From Pseudoduganella umbonata (GTDB taxonomy: Bacteria > Pseudomonadota > Gammaproteobacteria > Burkholderiales > Burkholderiaceae_D): a stretch of 64,000 nucleotides of DNA. The position numbers and the translations under genes were made by a program. A model generated the notes under the pieces. That model was not told the DNA's origin. It saw only the letters and a program-made list of their open reading frames with translations, and did not search any database. The stretch covers positions 42,171-106,170 of the forward strand of contig NZ_JACHXS010000017.1 of the NCBI RefSeq assembly GCF_014192225.1, given 5' to 3'. Below, piece by piece: positions 1-8,444 of this stretch. The number at the start of each line of letters is the position of its first letter. Positions within the stretch are counted from its first letter, which is position 1.

Positions 1-1
1 C

Positions 2-526
2 GGCTACGCGCTGCTGCTGAAGCGCTACGTCGACGATCCGCGCCAGGCCACCGACGCGCAGATCCGGCAGGCCGCCAACGATACGGTACCGCGCGTCGCC
101 CCGCTGTTCTGGTCGTTCCGCATCATGGTTGCGCTGGGCATCTACTTCATCGCGCTGACCGCCACGTTCTTCGTGCTGTCGGCGCGCCGCAGGCTCGATG
201 CGTACCCGTGGCTGCTGAAGCTGGCCGTGCTGTCGATCCCGCTGCCGTTCGTCGCCGCCGAAGCGGGATGGATCGTCGCCGAACTGGGCCGCCAGCCGTG
301 GGCCATCGAAGGCGTGCTGCCGACGGCGGTGGCGGTGTCGAACCTCGGCATCGGCACCGTGCTGGGCACGCTGATCGGCTTCGTGGTGCTGTACACGATC
401 CTGCTCGTGATCGAGATGAAGCTGATGCTGAAAGCGATCCGCAAGGGCCCGGACGCCGAACTGGCGCCCGTTCCCGCGAAACCGGCGGCCGTTCCCCACG
501 CCGCCGCATTGATGACTACGGAGTGA
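2..526 (+). CDS. cydA: Cytochrome bd ubiquinol oxidase subunit I, C-terminal part
   Basis: This is the last 174 residues of the haem-bearing subunit of cytochrome bd oxidase, which oxidises quinol and reduces O2 in the inner membrane. The reading frame is open from the left edge, so the N-terminus lies outside the window. The FWSFRIMV segment carries the Met (fragment residue 42) that aligns with the haem b558 ligand Met393 of E. coli CydA. VAELGRQPW aligns with the conserved Glu445/Arg448 region. At least three hydrophobic segments follow. The stop is 4 bases before cydB, so the two are co-transcribed and probably translationally coupled. The identification is firm; only the missing 5' part is unknown. 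Confidence 0.96.
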   Translation, partial: GYALLLKRYVDDPRQATDAQIRQAANDTVPRVAPLFWSFRIMVALGIYFIALTATFFVLSARRRLDAYPWLLKLAVLSIPLPFVAAEAGWIVAELGRQPWAIEGVLPTAVAVSNLGIGTVLGTLIGFVVLYTILLVIEMKLMLKAIRKGPDAELAPVPAKPAAVPHAAALMTTE

Positions 527-530
527 CAAC

Positions 531-1688
531 ATGATTCTTCATACCCTGCTCGACTACGACACGCTGCGCTTCACCTGGTGGATCCTGCTGGGCGTGCTGC
601 TGGTCGCCTTCGCCGTGACGGACGGCTTCGACCTCGGCACCGGCGCCCTGCTGCCCTTCGTGGCCAGGACCGACCTGGAACGCCGCGTCGTCATCAACAC
701 CATCGGCCCCGTGTGGGAAGGCAACCAGGTCTGGCTGGTGCTGGGCGGCGGCGCCATCTTCGCCGCCTGGCCGCAGCTGTACGCGGTGTCCTTCTCCGGC
801 TTCTACCTGGCGATGGCGGCCGTGCTGCTGGCGCTGATCCTGCGCCCGGTCGGCTTCAAGTACCGCAGCAAGCGCGACGAACCGCGCTGGCGCGCCGCGT
901 GGGACTGGGCGCTGTTCGCCGGCGGCCTGGTGCCCGCGCTGATCTTCGGCGTGGCCATGGGCAATGTGCTGCAGGGCGTCCCTTTCCGCCTGGCGCCGGA
1001 CATGCAGATCTACTATGAAGGCAGCTTCTTCGGCCTGCTGAATCCGTTCGCGCTGCTGTGCGGCCTGGTGTCGGTGGCGATGCTGGTGATGCACGGCGCC
1101 GGCTGGCTGGTGCTGAAGACCGATGGCGCGGTCGCGGCCCGCGCGCGCGCCTGGGGTATCGGCGCGGCCGTGGCGACCGTCGTGCTGTACGCGGCGGCCG
1201 GCGCGGCGCTGTGGAGCTTCATCGACGGCTACCGGATCACCAGCGAGGTGGTCACCGCCGGCGCGTCGAACCCGCTGTTCAAGACCGTGCAGGCGGGCGC
1301 CGGCGGTGCCTGGTTCGCCAACTATGCGGCGCATCCGTGGACCATCGCCGCGCCGGCGGCCGGCTTTGCCGGCGCGCTGCTGGCGATGCTGGCCCTGGCG
1401 CGGCGCCGGGAAGGCGCGGCCGTGCTGTGTTCCGGCCTGTCCGTGGCCGGCATCGTGCTGAGCGTGGGCGCCTCGATGTTCCCGTTCATCCTGCCGTCCT
1501 CCCTCCAGCCGGCGGCCAGCCTGACCGTGTGGGATTCGTCGTCCAGCCACCTGACGCTGTTCATCATGCTGGTCGGCTCGGCGATCTTCCTGCCGCTCAT
1601 CGTGTCGTACACCAGCTGGGTCTACAAGGTCATGTGGGGCAAGGTCGACGCGGCAGGCATCAGCGGCGGCAAGCAGCACGCCTATTGA
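531..1688 (+). CDS. cydB: Cytochrome bd ubiquinol oxidase subunit II
   Basis: The 385-residue polytopic inner-membrane protein is the second subunit of cytochrome bd oxidase and packs against CydA. The family signature is clear near the N-terminus: WWILLGVLL, then DGFDLGTGALLP, and GNQVWLVLGGGAIFAAWP around residues 64-81. About eight to nine hydrophobic helices are spread along the protein, and the length is normal for CydB. It starts at the ATG after TACGGAGTGACAAC, which supplies a GGAG ribosome site inside the end of cydA. It is followed after 29 bases by the small subunit gene cydX, giving the usual cydABX order. No cydDC assembly genes are visible here; they may lie to the left. Confidence 0.97.
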   Translation: MILHTLLDYDTLRFTWWILLGVLLVAFAVTDGFDLGTGALLPFVARTDLERRVVINTIGPVWEGNQVWLVLGGGAIFAAWPQLYAVSFSGFYLAMAAVLLALILRPVGFKYRSKRDEPRWRAAWDWALFAGGLVPALIFGVAMGNVLQGVPFRLAPDMQIYYEGSFFGLLNPFALLCGLVSVAMLVMHGAGWLVLKTDGAVAARARAWGIGAAVATVVLYAAAGAALWSFIDGYRITSEVVTAGASNPLFKTVQAGAGGAWFANYAAHPWTIAAPAAGFAGALLAMLALARRREGAAVLCSGLSVAGIVLSVGASMFPFILPSSLQPAASLTVWDSSSSHLTLFIMLVGSAIFLPLIVSYTSWVYKVMWGKVDAAGISGGKQHAY

Positions 1689-1717
1689 ATCGATATCGAC
1701 ACTAGAAAGGAAACATC

Positions 1718-1879
1718 ATGTGGTATTTCGCCTGGCTCCTGGGCCTGCCCCTCGCCGCCGCGTTCGCGGTACTGAACGCGATGTGGTTCGAACTGGTCGA
1801 CGATGCGCAGCGGCGCCCCGCTCCCTCCCCGTCTCCCGCGCCGCTGGAGGACGACGAACCGGCGCGCCTGCGCGCCTGA
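1718..1879 (+). CDS. cydX: Cytochrome bd oxidase small subunit CydX
   Basis: This 53-residue single-span membrane protein stabilises the haems of cytochrome bd oxidase. It opens with MWYFAWLLG, the hallmark of CydX/CbdX proteins (E. coli MWYFAWILG type). One transmembrane helix is followed by the conserved NAMWFE segment and a charged, proline-rich tail rich in Asp/Glu/Arg. It lies 29 bases after cydB with a strong AGAAAGGAAAC ribosome site, so it is the third gene of the operon. The stop is only 16 bases from the convergent end of the next gene on the opposite strand. The tail is longer than in the 37-residue E. coli protein, as in other beta-proteobacteria. Confidence 0.93.
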   Translation: MWYFAWLLGLPLAAAFAVLNAMWFELVDDAQRRPAPSPSPAPLEDDEPARLRA

Positions 1880-1895
1880 GCGCAACAACATCGGG

Positions 1896-3605
1896 CTACG
1901 ACGGCGCGCCGCTGCGCAGGCTCTTGCGCACATAGCCCGGCAGGTTCGGATTGCCCAGCAGCCGTTCGATGAAATCCTCGTCGTCGACGGCGGTGAGCGG
2001 ATCGAGCGCCATCGGCCGCACCGGCGCCTCGGCCGCGGCACGGGGCGCGACTTTCCCGCCCGGCGCGGCAAACGCCGCCGCCCTGGCGCGACCATGGCCG
2101 TGCGCATGTTCGTGCGCATGGCCATGTCCATGGCCGTGTTCCCCGTCTTCCATGTCCAGTTCCAGCCGCCATTCCTCACGCGCCGCCATGCCCGCGCCCC
2201 GCGCCATCAGCCCGGCGGGAGGCGCTTGCTCTTCGGCGAGCCTGGGCAGGTTCGCCAGGCCATGGGCCAGCTTGTCCACCGCTTCGGCCAGCGTCATGCC
2301 GCCCATCGCATCGTCACCCTTTTCAACCAGGTCGATGTGATATTGCTTGCCGCCGATGGTGCACGACTCGCTCGTCAGCGGATCGGCGGCGGTCAGCGCG
2401 CCTGCCTCGGCCACGCGGATACGCCCGTCGATGAGGATGGCGCGGATCGCCGTCTCTTCCGCGTCGATCAGCGCGGTGTACGGGTCGGCGTTGATTCCTT
2501 CGATGACCAGCAGGTCGGCGCGCAGGCCGGCGGCGATGGTGCCGACGTGGCGGGCCCAGCCCAGCATCGCGGCCGGCTGCGACGTCACCATCTCCACCAG
2601 TTCGCGCGGGCTGAACAGGCCGCCCCGTTTCGCGCTGACGGCACGCGCCACTTTCAGCTCGCCGAGCAGGTTCTTGCAGCCACTGGGGCTCCAGTCCGCG
2701 CCCAGCGCGATCGGCACGCCGCGTTTTTTCGCGGCGGCGACATCGGCGGTCCTGCCATACAGCAGCAGGTTGCTGGTGGGCGACCAGACCATGCCGGCGG
2801 TGCGCGCCATCACGTCGAAGTCGCGCGACTTCAATCCCACGCAGTGGATGCAGATCATCGACTTGCCGACGGCCCACTTGCCGTCGTCCAGCAGCAGGTC
2901 GCGGAAGCGCTGGCGCGCGACGCGGTCCGTGCCCTCGCTCAGGTGATAGAAGAACGGCATGCCCGTCGCCAGTGCCGGCACCAGCTTGCTGGCGATTTCG
3001 TCGGGATGGTAATCGAGCGTCTGGCAGGCGGCCGTGGGCCAGTCCTGCTCGAGCGGCTGTTCGACGTTGCGCACCAGCCCCTCGAACAGCTTGCGCGTGC
3101 CGTTCGACGACGACAGCGACATGCCCTGCGCCGTGGTCACGCCGCCGAACAGGCTGCGGCATTCCGCATAGCGGATGATCGCCCGCGTGTAGCCGGCGTC
3201 CGGATGCCGGGCCAGCAGGCTGGCCGGCCGGGCCACGTCGGATTGATAGCTGGCCTCCTCCGTGCGCCACTGGTTGCGGTTGGTGTAGCGCTTCGGCACC
3301 TGCCACAGCGGCAGCATGTTGTAGGTGAGGTGGTTGTGCAGGTCGATCAGGCCGGGGAAGATCGTGCCGCCCGTGGCGGTGACGGCGACGCCCGCGAAGC
3401 CGGCCGGCAGCGGCTCGCCCTGGCCGAGTACCGCGACGATCACCGCCCCGTCGATGCATACGCGGCCCTGCCGGTGGATCGTGCGCCGGCCGTCCATCGT
3501 GACGATATCGCCGGCCAGGATCTTCCTGCGACCCAGCTGCGTGATGTTGTCCTGCGCACTGTCCCGCGCATTGTCCTGCAGCTGGACGTCATTGAAGTGG
3601 ATCAT
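1896..3605 (-). CDS. Amidohydrolase-family protein with histidine-rich C-terminal insert
   Basis: This 569-residue metal-dependent hydrolase belongs to the amidohydrolase (chlorohydrolase/imidazolonepropionase-like) superfamily; the substrate is unknown. The N-terminal beta-sandwich starts near residue 28 (ILAGDIVTMDG). The first metal motif DLHNHL gives His90/His92, later His residues lie in FFYHLSEG and ICIHCVGL, and the metal Asp is in ALGADWSPSG. The catalytic domain ends near residue 410. What follows is unusual: a helical extension, then alternating His-Gly/His-Ala at about 490-505, then a conserved-looking DDEDFIERLLGNPNLPGYV tail. There is no signal peptide, so it is probably cytoplasmic. 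The gene is convergent with cydX and has 177 bases of upstream sequence before the next minus-strand gene. The His stretch may buffer or deliver Zn/Ni; that is inference. Confidence 0.82.
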   Translation of the reverse strand: MIHFNDVQLQDNARDSAQDNITQLGRRKILAGDIVTMDGRRTIHRQGRVCIDGAVIVAVLGQGEPLPAGFAGVAVTATGGTIFPGLIDLHNHLTYNMLPLWQVPKRYTNRNQWRTEEASYQSDVARPASLLARHPDAGYTRAIIRYAECRSLFGGVTTAQGMSLSSSNGTRKLFEGLVRNVEQPLEQDWPTAACQTLDYHPDEIASKLVPALATGMPFFYHLSEGTDRVARQRFRDLLLDDGKWAVGKSMICIHCVGLKSRDFDVMARTAGMVWSPTSNLLLYGRTADVAAAKKRGVPIALGADWSPSGCKNLLGELKVARAVSAKRGGLFSPRELVEMVTSQPAAMLGWARHVGTIAAGLRADLLVIEGINADPYTALIDAEETAIRAILIDGRIRVAEAGALTAADPLTSESCTIGGKQYHIDLVEKGDDAMGGMTLAEAVDKLAHGLANLPRLAEEQAPPAGLMARGAGMAAREEWRLELDMEDGEHGHGHGHAHEHAHGHGRARAAAFAAPGGKVAPRAAAEAPVRPMALDPLTAVDDEDFIERLLGNPNLPGYVRKSLRSGAPS

Positions 3606-3782
3606 CGTGTCTCCCTTGCGCCATTGGTGGCGGATATCGGCAAATGAATGCCGGCGAGGATGGCACGGGATGCACGGCGAAAGTTCAGTGGAATTGTAGT
3701 CGGATTGTCGGTATCCGGTTGCAATAAGGATCAGCGGGAGGAGCAGCAGTGATACGCCAGCCCGGCTCGGTACGCACCGCTT

Positions 3783-4622
3783 CTACGAGCCGATGCGGTA
3801 GAACCGTGCGGCGTTGCCGCCAAAGATCGCCTGGCGCGACGGTTCGTCCAGGTGGGCCAGCAGCGCCTCGCTGGCCGCCAGCCAGCGGCCGTAATCGGCC
3901 GCCAGGTCGAGCACAGGCCAGTCGCTGCCCCACAGCACGCGGTGCGCGCCGAACGCCTCCAGCACGTGCGCCGCCCAGGGGCGCAGCCGCTCCACCGTCC
4001 AGTCCCGCCCCGCCTCGGTGACGAGGCCGGACAGCTTGCAGTGCACCTGCGGCAGCGCGGCCAGCCTGGCGATATCGTCGCGCCACCCGGCAGTGGCGCC
4101 GGCGTCGCCCGCCGCGATATCCGGCTTGGCGATGTGGTCGATGACGATCGGCAGCTCCGGATGGCGCGTGGCGAAGGCCAGCAGCGGCGGCAGGTGGCGC
4201 GGCAGCACCAGCGCGTCGAACGCGAGGCCATGGCGCAGCATGGCCTCCACAGCCTCGCCGAGCGCAGGGTCGTCGATCCAGCGCGGATCGTCGAGACCCT
4301 GCAGCATCGGCCGCAAACCGCGCAGCCGGCCGTGCGCGGCCAGCGCGGCGATGCGCCGCGGCGCATCGGGCGCCTTCAGGTCCGTCCAGCCCACCACGGC
4401 GGCGACGAACGGATAGCGGTCGGCCAGGCCGAGCATGTAGCGCGTATCGGCTTCGTCGGGCAGCGACTGCACCAGCACGGTGGCGTCGATGCCGTGTTCG
4501 CGCAGCAGCGGCTGCAGGTCGTCCGGCTCGACATCCCGGTGGATCGCGGCCAGTTCCGGCGGCGGCCATCCGCCGCCGCGGGCCGCCAGGCGCCAGAAAT
4601 GCTGGTGGGCGTCGATCCTCAT
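3783..4622 (-). CDS. Amidohydrolase 2 family, fuconolactonase-like sugar lactonase
   Basis: This 279-residue TIM-barrel hydrolase of the amidohydrolase-2 family resembles L-fuconolactonase and 2-pyrone-4,6-dicarboxylate lactonase. It starts MRIDAHQHFW, with the His-x-His metal motif at residues 5-7. PIVIDHIAKPDI gives another conserved His, and VLWGSDWPV near the C-terminus has the catalytic Asp. The chosen ATG overlaps the stop of the upstream dehydrogenase in an ATGA arrangement, so the pair is translationally coupled. A longer open frame upstream has no family similarity and was not used. With its partner it most likely handles a sugar lactone/sugar acid made from plant polysaccharides. 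The exact sugar is not visible from the sequence. Confidence 0.85.
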   Translation of the reverse strand: MRIDAHQHFWRLAARGGGWPPPELAAIHRDVEPDDLQPLLREHGIDATVLVQSLPDEADTRYMLGLADRYPFVAAVVGWTDLKAPDAPRRIAALAAHGRLRGLRPMLQGLDDPRWIDDPALGEAVEAMLRHGLAFDALVLPRHLPPLLAFATRHPELPIVIDHIAKPDIAAGDAGATAGWRDDIARLAALPQVHCKLSGLVTEAGRDWTVERLRPWAAHVLEAFGAHRVLWGSDWPVLDLAADYGRWLAASEALLAHLDEPSRQAIFGGNAARFYRIGS

Positions 4623-5749
4623 GCGGCCTCCACGTGCAGCGCGGCATACAGCCGGGGTTGCGGCAGGCCCGTCTCCAGTTCGCTGGCCAGCGCAACCAGC
4701 GGCAGCAGCCGGCGGCGCTTCTTCTCGGCATGGTTCTGGGCGATGTCGGCCAGCCGGTGCGCGAGGAACGGATTGCCGAAGCGCTCGCGCACTTGGTCCA
4801 CGTAGGCGCGCGCCTCGGCTCCTTCGCCCAGCGCGTCGAAGACCGGCAGGATTTCCTCGTCCCACAGGGCTTCGAGCTCGCGCCGCCGCGCCGGATCGGC
4901 CATCGCCTGCCGCACCGTTTCATCGGCAGCGCCGTCCCCGGCCAGCCAGAGCTCGGCCAGGAAGGTGTGCGCGGCATTGAGCAGGAACAGCTTGCGCCGC
5001 TCGTACGGCGCCAGCCGGTCCGTCACGACAAAGCCGGGATGGCGGCATGGCAGCACCATGCCCGGCTGCGCTTCGGCCACCCACAGCGCGTAAGGCTCGG
5101 CCACCGCGCCGGCCGGTTCGATCGCTTCGGCGACGATGCGGTCCACCAGCGAATCGATCCAGAGGCAGCGGCTGCGCAGCCAGTCGATGAAGTCCTCGTC
5201 CAGCCGCCATGCGCGCGCCAGGTTCGCCACCGTGTCGCGTAGCACGCTGCCATTGCCGGCCACCAGTTCGCATGGGTAGAGGGTGACGGGTGCGCCGCCA
5301 TGGCGCCAGCGCCAGTGCAGCAGCACCAGCAGCTTGGCCGGGAACCCGCGCGGCGGCACGTCGCCATCGAGCAGGTGCGGGCCATCGCCGCCGGCCGGCT
5401 CGTAGCCGCGATCGCCCGTGTTCGACACGATCACCTGCACCGTCCCGGCCACCAGGTCGCGGATCGCCGCCCAGTCGCGCGCCGCATCGAAGCCGGCCGC
5501 GATCGCGGTCACCCGGCGTTCCTCGTCGATCACCTGCCCGCCCGCGCGGCCGCGGATGCGCACCGGGTAGCCATCCGGCGCGGCCAGCGCGGCGATGCGG
5601 CGCAGGCTTTGCGGGTTGCCGGTGGTCTGCACCACCGCGATGCGGCCCAGCGCCTCGCCACGCCGCAGTGCCTCGTCGACGAACAGGTCGACATGCGCCT
5701 GCAGGAAGCGGCTGGTACCGAATTGCAGGATCGAGGTCGTGATGGGCAT
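4619..5749 (-). CDS. Mannitol dehydrogenase-family oxidoreductase (UxaB/UxuB-like)
   Basis: This 376-residue NAD(P)-dependent polyol or sugar-acid dehydrogenase belongs to the long-chain mannitol dehydrogenase family. It begins ITTSILQFGTSRFLQAHVD, which carries the family nucleotide-binding glycine motif. VIVSNTGDRGYEP and TLYPCELVAGNG are typical core segments, and KLFLLNAAHTFLAELW matches the catalytic-domain helix. It is shorter than E. coli UxaB (about 480 residues), closer to the compact members. The ATG at 5749 was chosen over an in-frame start 23 codons upstream, which would overlap the -10 promoter element. It is first in a two-gene operon with the lactonase-like hydrolase. Tagaturonate or fructuronate reduction is possible given the polygalacturonase elsewhere in the window, but unproven. 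Confidence 0.8.
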   Translation of the reverse strand: MPITTSILQFGTSRFLQAHVDLFVDEALRRGEALGRIAVVQTTGNPQSLRRIAALAAPDGYPVRIRGRAGGQVIDEERRVTAIAAGFDAARDWAAIRDLVAGTVQVIVSNTGDRGYEPAGGDGPHLLDGDVPPRGFPAKLLVLLHWRWRHGGAPVTLYPCELVAGNGSVLRDTVANLARAWRLDEDFIDWLRSRCLWIDSLVDRIVAEAIEPAGAVAEPYALWVAEAQPGMVLPCRHPGFVVTDRLAPYERRKLFLLNAAHTFLAELWLAGDGAADETVRQAMADPARRRELEALWDEEILPVFDALGEGAEARAYVDQVRERFGNPFLAHRLADIAQNHAEKKRRRLLPLVALASELETGLPQPRLYAALHVEAA

Positions 5750-5793
5750 GGGGCGCGTCTCCGGTCGCGTGGTTCCGTGATGTGGGCCGCCCG

Positions 5794-5822
5794 ATTGTAC
5801 TGTATATATTTTGGACATTCAA
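5794..5822 (-). promoter_or_regulatory. Sigma70-type promoter of the dehydrogenase/lactonase operon
   Basis: Read on the minus strand, TTGAAT (5817-5822) and TACAAT (5794-5799) are separated by exactly 17 bases of AT-rich sequence. This is a near-consensus -35/-10 pair in a very GC-rich genome. Transcription would start about 5787, leaving a short leader before the ATG at 5749. The same AT-rich patch lies within the divergent region shared with the dienelactone hydrolase operon. Confidence 0.55.
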
Positions 5823-5920
5823 TCACGGTCCCGCTGCGGGCATCACAAGTTTTAACGCCCGCCGCGCCGCTGCGCGCCTATGCTTTTCCTACCGGCCAAC
5901 GCAACACGAAAGGAGAACGA

Positions 5921-6619
5921 ATGGATAGCGAAACCGTGCAGGTCGCCGTGCAGGACGGCGTGTTCGACTGCCTGCTGGTGCGCCCCGCGGCGCCCGGGCC
6001 GGCCCCCGTGATCGCCGTGCTGCAGGAAATCTTCGGCGTGAACCCCGGCATCCGCAGCATCGCCGCGCACTATGCCGAAGCGGGCTACCTGGCGCTGTGT
6101 CCCGACCTGTTCTGGCGCAGCGAGCGCCATCTGTCGATGTCCGAAACGGATCCGGCCCACGCCGAGCGCGGATTCGCACTGTACAACGCCTACGACTTCG
6201 ACCGCGGCGTGGACGATATCGCGGCAGCCATCGCGCTGGCGCGCACCCTGCCGGGCAGCTCCGGCAAGGTGGGCGTCACCGGCTACTGCCTGGGCGGGCT
6301 GCTGACGTTCCTGGCGGCGCGCACCGATGGCGATGCGTTTGCCGCCTACTACGGCGGCGGCACCGAGCGTTTCGTCGACCGCGCCGCCGGCATCCGTGCG
6401 CCGCTGCTGTATCACCTGGCTGAAGAGGACGAATACATCGGCCGCGACGCTCAGCTTGCCATACGCGCCGCGCTGGCCGCCGTGCCCTCCGCAACCGTAC
6501 ACAGTTACCCCGGCTGCAACCACGCGTTCGCGCGCCCGGGCGGCAGCCACTACGACGCGGCCAGCGCCACGCTCGCCAACGACCGTACCGACCGCTTTTT
6601 CGCGCAGACGCTGCGCTGA
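5921..6619 (+). CDS. Dienelactone hydrolase family protein
   Basis: This 232-residue cytoplasmic alpha/beta hydrolase belongs to the dienelactone hydrolase (carboxymethylenebutenolidase) family. The nucleophile motif is GYCLGG with Cys123 in place of the usual Ser. The acid is in AEEDEYI (about Asp170), the His is His201 in GCNHAFARPG, and the conserved Glu36 lies in LQEIFG. The ATG follows a strong AAAGGAGAA ribosome site. It is the first gene of a five-gene co-directional cluster reaching 9523, with gaps of only 11-27 bases. No aromatic-ring dioxygenase is nearby, so a classical chlorocatechol role is not supported; a general lactone/ester detoxification role fits better. Family assignment is firm, substrate unknown. 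Confidence 0.9.
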   Translation: MDSETVQVAVQDGVFDCLLVRPAAPGPAPVIAVLQEIFGVNPGIRSIAAHYAEAGYLALCPDLFWRSERHLSMSETDPAHAERGFALYNAYDFDRGVDDIAAAIALARTLPGSSGKVGVTGYCLGGLLTFLAARTDGDAFAAYYGGGTERFVDRAAGIRAPLLYHLAEEDEYIGRDAQLAIRAALAAVPSATVHSYPGCNHAFARPGGSHYDAASATLANDRTDRFFAQTLR

Positions 6620-6637
6620 CCGACGAAAGGACATCCC

Positions 6638-7588
6638 ATGCTGACCAATAACCACGATGTGAATGAAGGGCGCCACGCCGCGTTCGCGGCCGGAGCGGTC
6701 CTTGCCGCGGCCGAGGCCGAGGCGGTGCCGGTGTCCGCCGCCGCGGCACCTGTGCGCAAGAACGCCAGCACCATCACCACGCGCGACGGCGTGGACATCT
6801 ACTACAAGGACTGGGGCAAGGGCCAGCCGGTGGTGTTCAGCCATGGCTGGCCGCTCAGCGCCGACAGCTGGGAATCGCAGATGCTCCACATGGCCGATAA
6901 CGGTTTCCGCGCGATTGCCCACGACCGCCGTGGCCACGGCCGTTCCAGCCAGCCGTGGGACGGCAACGACATGGACCATTACGCCGACGACCTGGCCCAG
7001 CTGATCGACACGCTGGACCTGCACGATGCGATCCTGGTCGGCTTTTCCACCGGCGGCGGCGAAGTGGCCCGCTATGTCGGGCGGCATGGCACGAAACGCG
7101 TGGCCAGGCTGGCGCTGATTTCCGCGGTGCCGCCCCTGATGGTGCAAACGCCCGACAATCCGCTCGGCCTGCCCGTGGAAACGTTCGACGGCATCCGTGC
7201 CGGCCAGGCGGCCAACCGCGCGCAGCTCTACCATGACATTCCGGCCGGCCCCTTCTACGGCTTCAACCGGCCCGGCGCGAAGGTGTCGCCGGGGCTGATC
7301 CAGTCGTGGTGGGCGCAGGGCATGATGGGCGGCCACAAGAATACCTACGACTCGATCCGTGCATTCTCGGAAACCGACTTCCGCGCCGACCTGGCGAAAT
7401 TCGACCGGCCCACGCTGATCATCCATGGCGACGACGACCAGATCGTGCCGATCGATGCGGCCGGCCGCGCCTCCGCGAAGATCGTGCAGCACGCGAAACT
7501 GATCGTTTATTCCGGCGCGCCGCACGGCCTGACCGACACCCACAAGGAACAGGTGAACGCCGACCTGCTGGCCTTCGCACGCGCCTGA
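6638..7588 (+). CDS. Alpha/beta hydrolase, non-haem chloroperoxidase/arylesterase type
   Basis: This 316-residue alpha/beta hydrolase is similar to bacterial cofactor-free haloperoxidases and aryl esterases. The core begins at about residue 45 (TITTRDGVDIYYKDWG). HGWPLSADSW forms the oxyanion region. Ser137 in VGFSTGGGE is the nucleophile, Asp267 in HGDDDQIVP the acid and His296 in APHGLTDTH the base. The first 42 residues are an Ala-rich extension without a classical signal peptide, unusual for this family. It follows the dienelactone hydrolase by 18 bases with a GAAAGGAC ribosome site, so it is the second gene of the operon. Such enzymes hydrolyse esters and can perhydrolyse carboxylic acids with H2O2, which is notable next to a catalase. 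The natural substrate is unknown. Confidence 0.9.
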   Translation: MLTNNHDVNEGRHAAFAAGAVLAAAEAEAVPVSAAAAPVRKNASTITTRDGVDIYYKDWGKGQPVVFSHGWPLSADSWESQMLHMADNGFRAIAHDRRGHGRSSQPWDGNDMDHYADDLAQLIDTLDLHDAILVGFSTGGGEVARYVGRHGTKRVARLALISAVPPLMVQTPDNPLGLPVETFDGIRAGQAANRAQLYHDIPAGPFYGFNRPGAKVSPGLIQSWWAQGMMGGHKNTYDSIRAFSETDFRADLAKFDRPTLIIHGDDDQIVPIDAAGRASAKIVQHAKLIVYSGAPHGLTDTHKEQVNADLLAFARA

Positions 7589-7614
7589 CCTTCCCATACC
7601 AGAGAGGAATCCGC

Positions 7615-8421
7615 ATGAGAACAGCATCTCGCATCAAGGCCTTTCCCGCCGCCGCACTCGCGCTGGCGATGTTCTGCCCCGGCCCCGCCGGCGCCCACGA
7701 AGGCAAGGGGCATGGCCATCAGGAAAAGGAACAGAAGGAGCAGAAGGAACACAGGGGCGGCATCCGCAGCGCGCCGGCCAAGGGCGTCAAGGCCGACTTC
7801 GACATCTTCCATACGAAGATCACCACCGAAGGCAACGTGGCGGTGTTCCACATTGCCGTGTCCGGCAAGGCCGGCAAATCCCTTCCCAGCAAGGTCGGCA
7901 AGCTGGCCGGCAGCGCGGTGTTCTCGTACGTGTGGCCGACCACGATCGACCCTTCCGCGATCGGCTTCGAGGCGAAGAGCGGCATCCTGGCCTTCGCGGT
8001 CACGTCGCATCCCGATTTCGACGACACGCCGCTGTACGACGAGAATGGCGACGGCGACCTGGCCAACGACGGCGACCTGTGGCATTCGCACTGGGTGGTG
8101 CTGCAGCTGGACGACGCCTGCGGCAAGGGTGCGCTGAAGGTGGTCGACATCCCGGAAGGCACGAAGCCGAAAGTGCCGAAGACATGGCCCAACCTGCCGA
8201 TCCTGATCGACAGCCCCGGCTGGAGCCCTGTGTTCAAGGGCACCGACCTGACGGTGCGCGTGCCGTTCGACGACATCGGCGCCGTCAACAACGCCGGCTT
8301 CGACGGCGTCAGCGCGGCACTGCGCGTCAATGCCAGCGTCCACAGTCCGCTGCTGTGCGTGGCGAACGTGTTCAAAGTCGCCTCGGGCAAGCTGACGTTG
8401 CCCGGCAAAGTCAATCAGTAA
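7615..8421 (+). CDS. Secreted hypothetical protein with charged His/Lys/Glu-rich N-terminus
   Basis: I do not recognise a family for this 268-residue exported protein. Residues 1-27 form a signal peptide with an Ala-rich core and likely cleavage after PAGA. A low-complexity His/Lys/Glu/Gln stretch follows (about 28-47), suited to metal or polyanion binding. The rest looks like a beta-rich globular domain. A short acidic loop at about 142-154 (DENGDGDLANDGD) resembles a calcium-binding loop and is followed by the WHSHWV motif. Two Cys residues (in DDACGKG and LLCVANV) may form a disulfide. It is the third gene of the operon, 27 bases after the hydrolase. A periplasmic or surface role is inferred from the signal peptide only. 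Confidence 0.75.
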   Translation: MRTASRIKAFPAAALALAMFCPGPAGAHEGKGHGHQEKEQKEQKEHRGGIRSAPAKGVKADFDIFHTKITTEGNVAVFHIAVSGKAGKSLPSKVGKLAGSAVFSYVWPTTIDPSAIGFEAKSGILAFAVTSHPDFDDTPLYDENGDGDLANDGDLWHSHWVVLQLDDACGKGALKVVDIPEGTKPKVPKTWPNLPILIDSPGWSPVFKGTDLTVRVPFDDIGAVNNAGFDGVSAALRVNASVHSPLLCVANVFKVASGKLTLPGKVNQ

Positions 8422-8444
8422 CACCCCATCCAGGAGAGAACATC

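Noticed and set aside
516..1679. Long open frame antisense to cydB
   Set aside because: It mirrors the codons of a certain gene, is rich in Arg/Gln/His/Ala as expected for antisense frames of GC-rich DNA, and matches no family.
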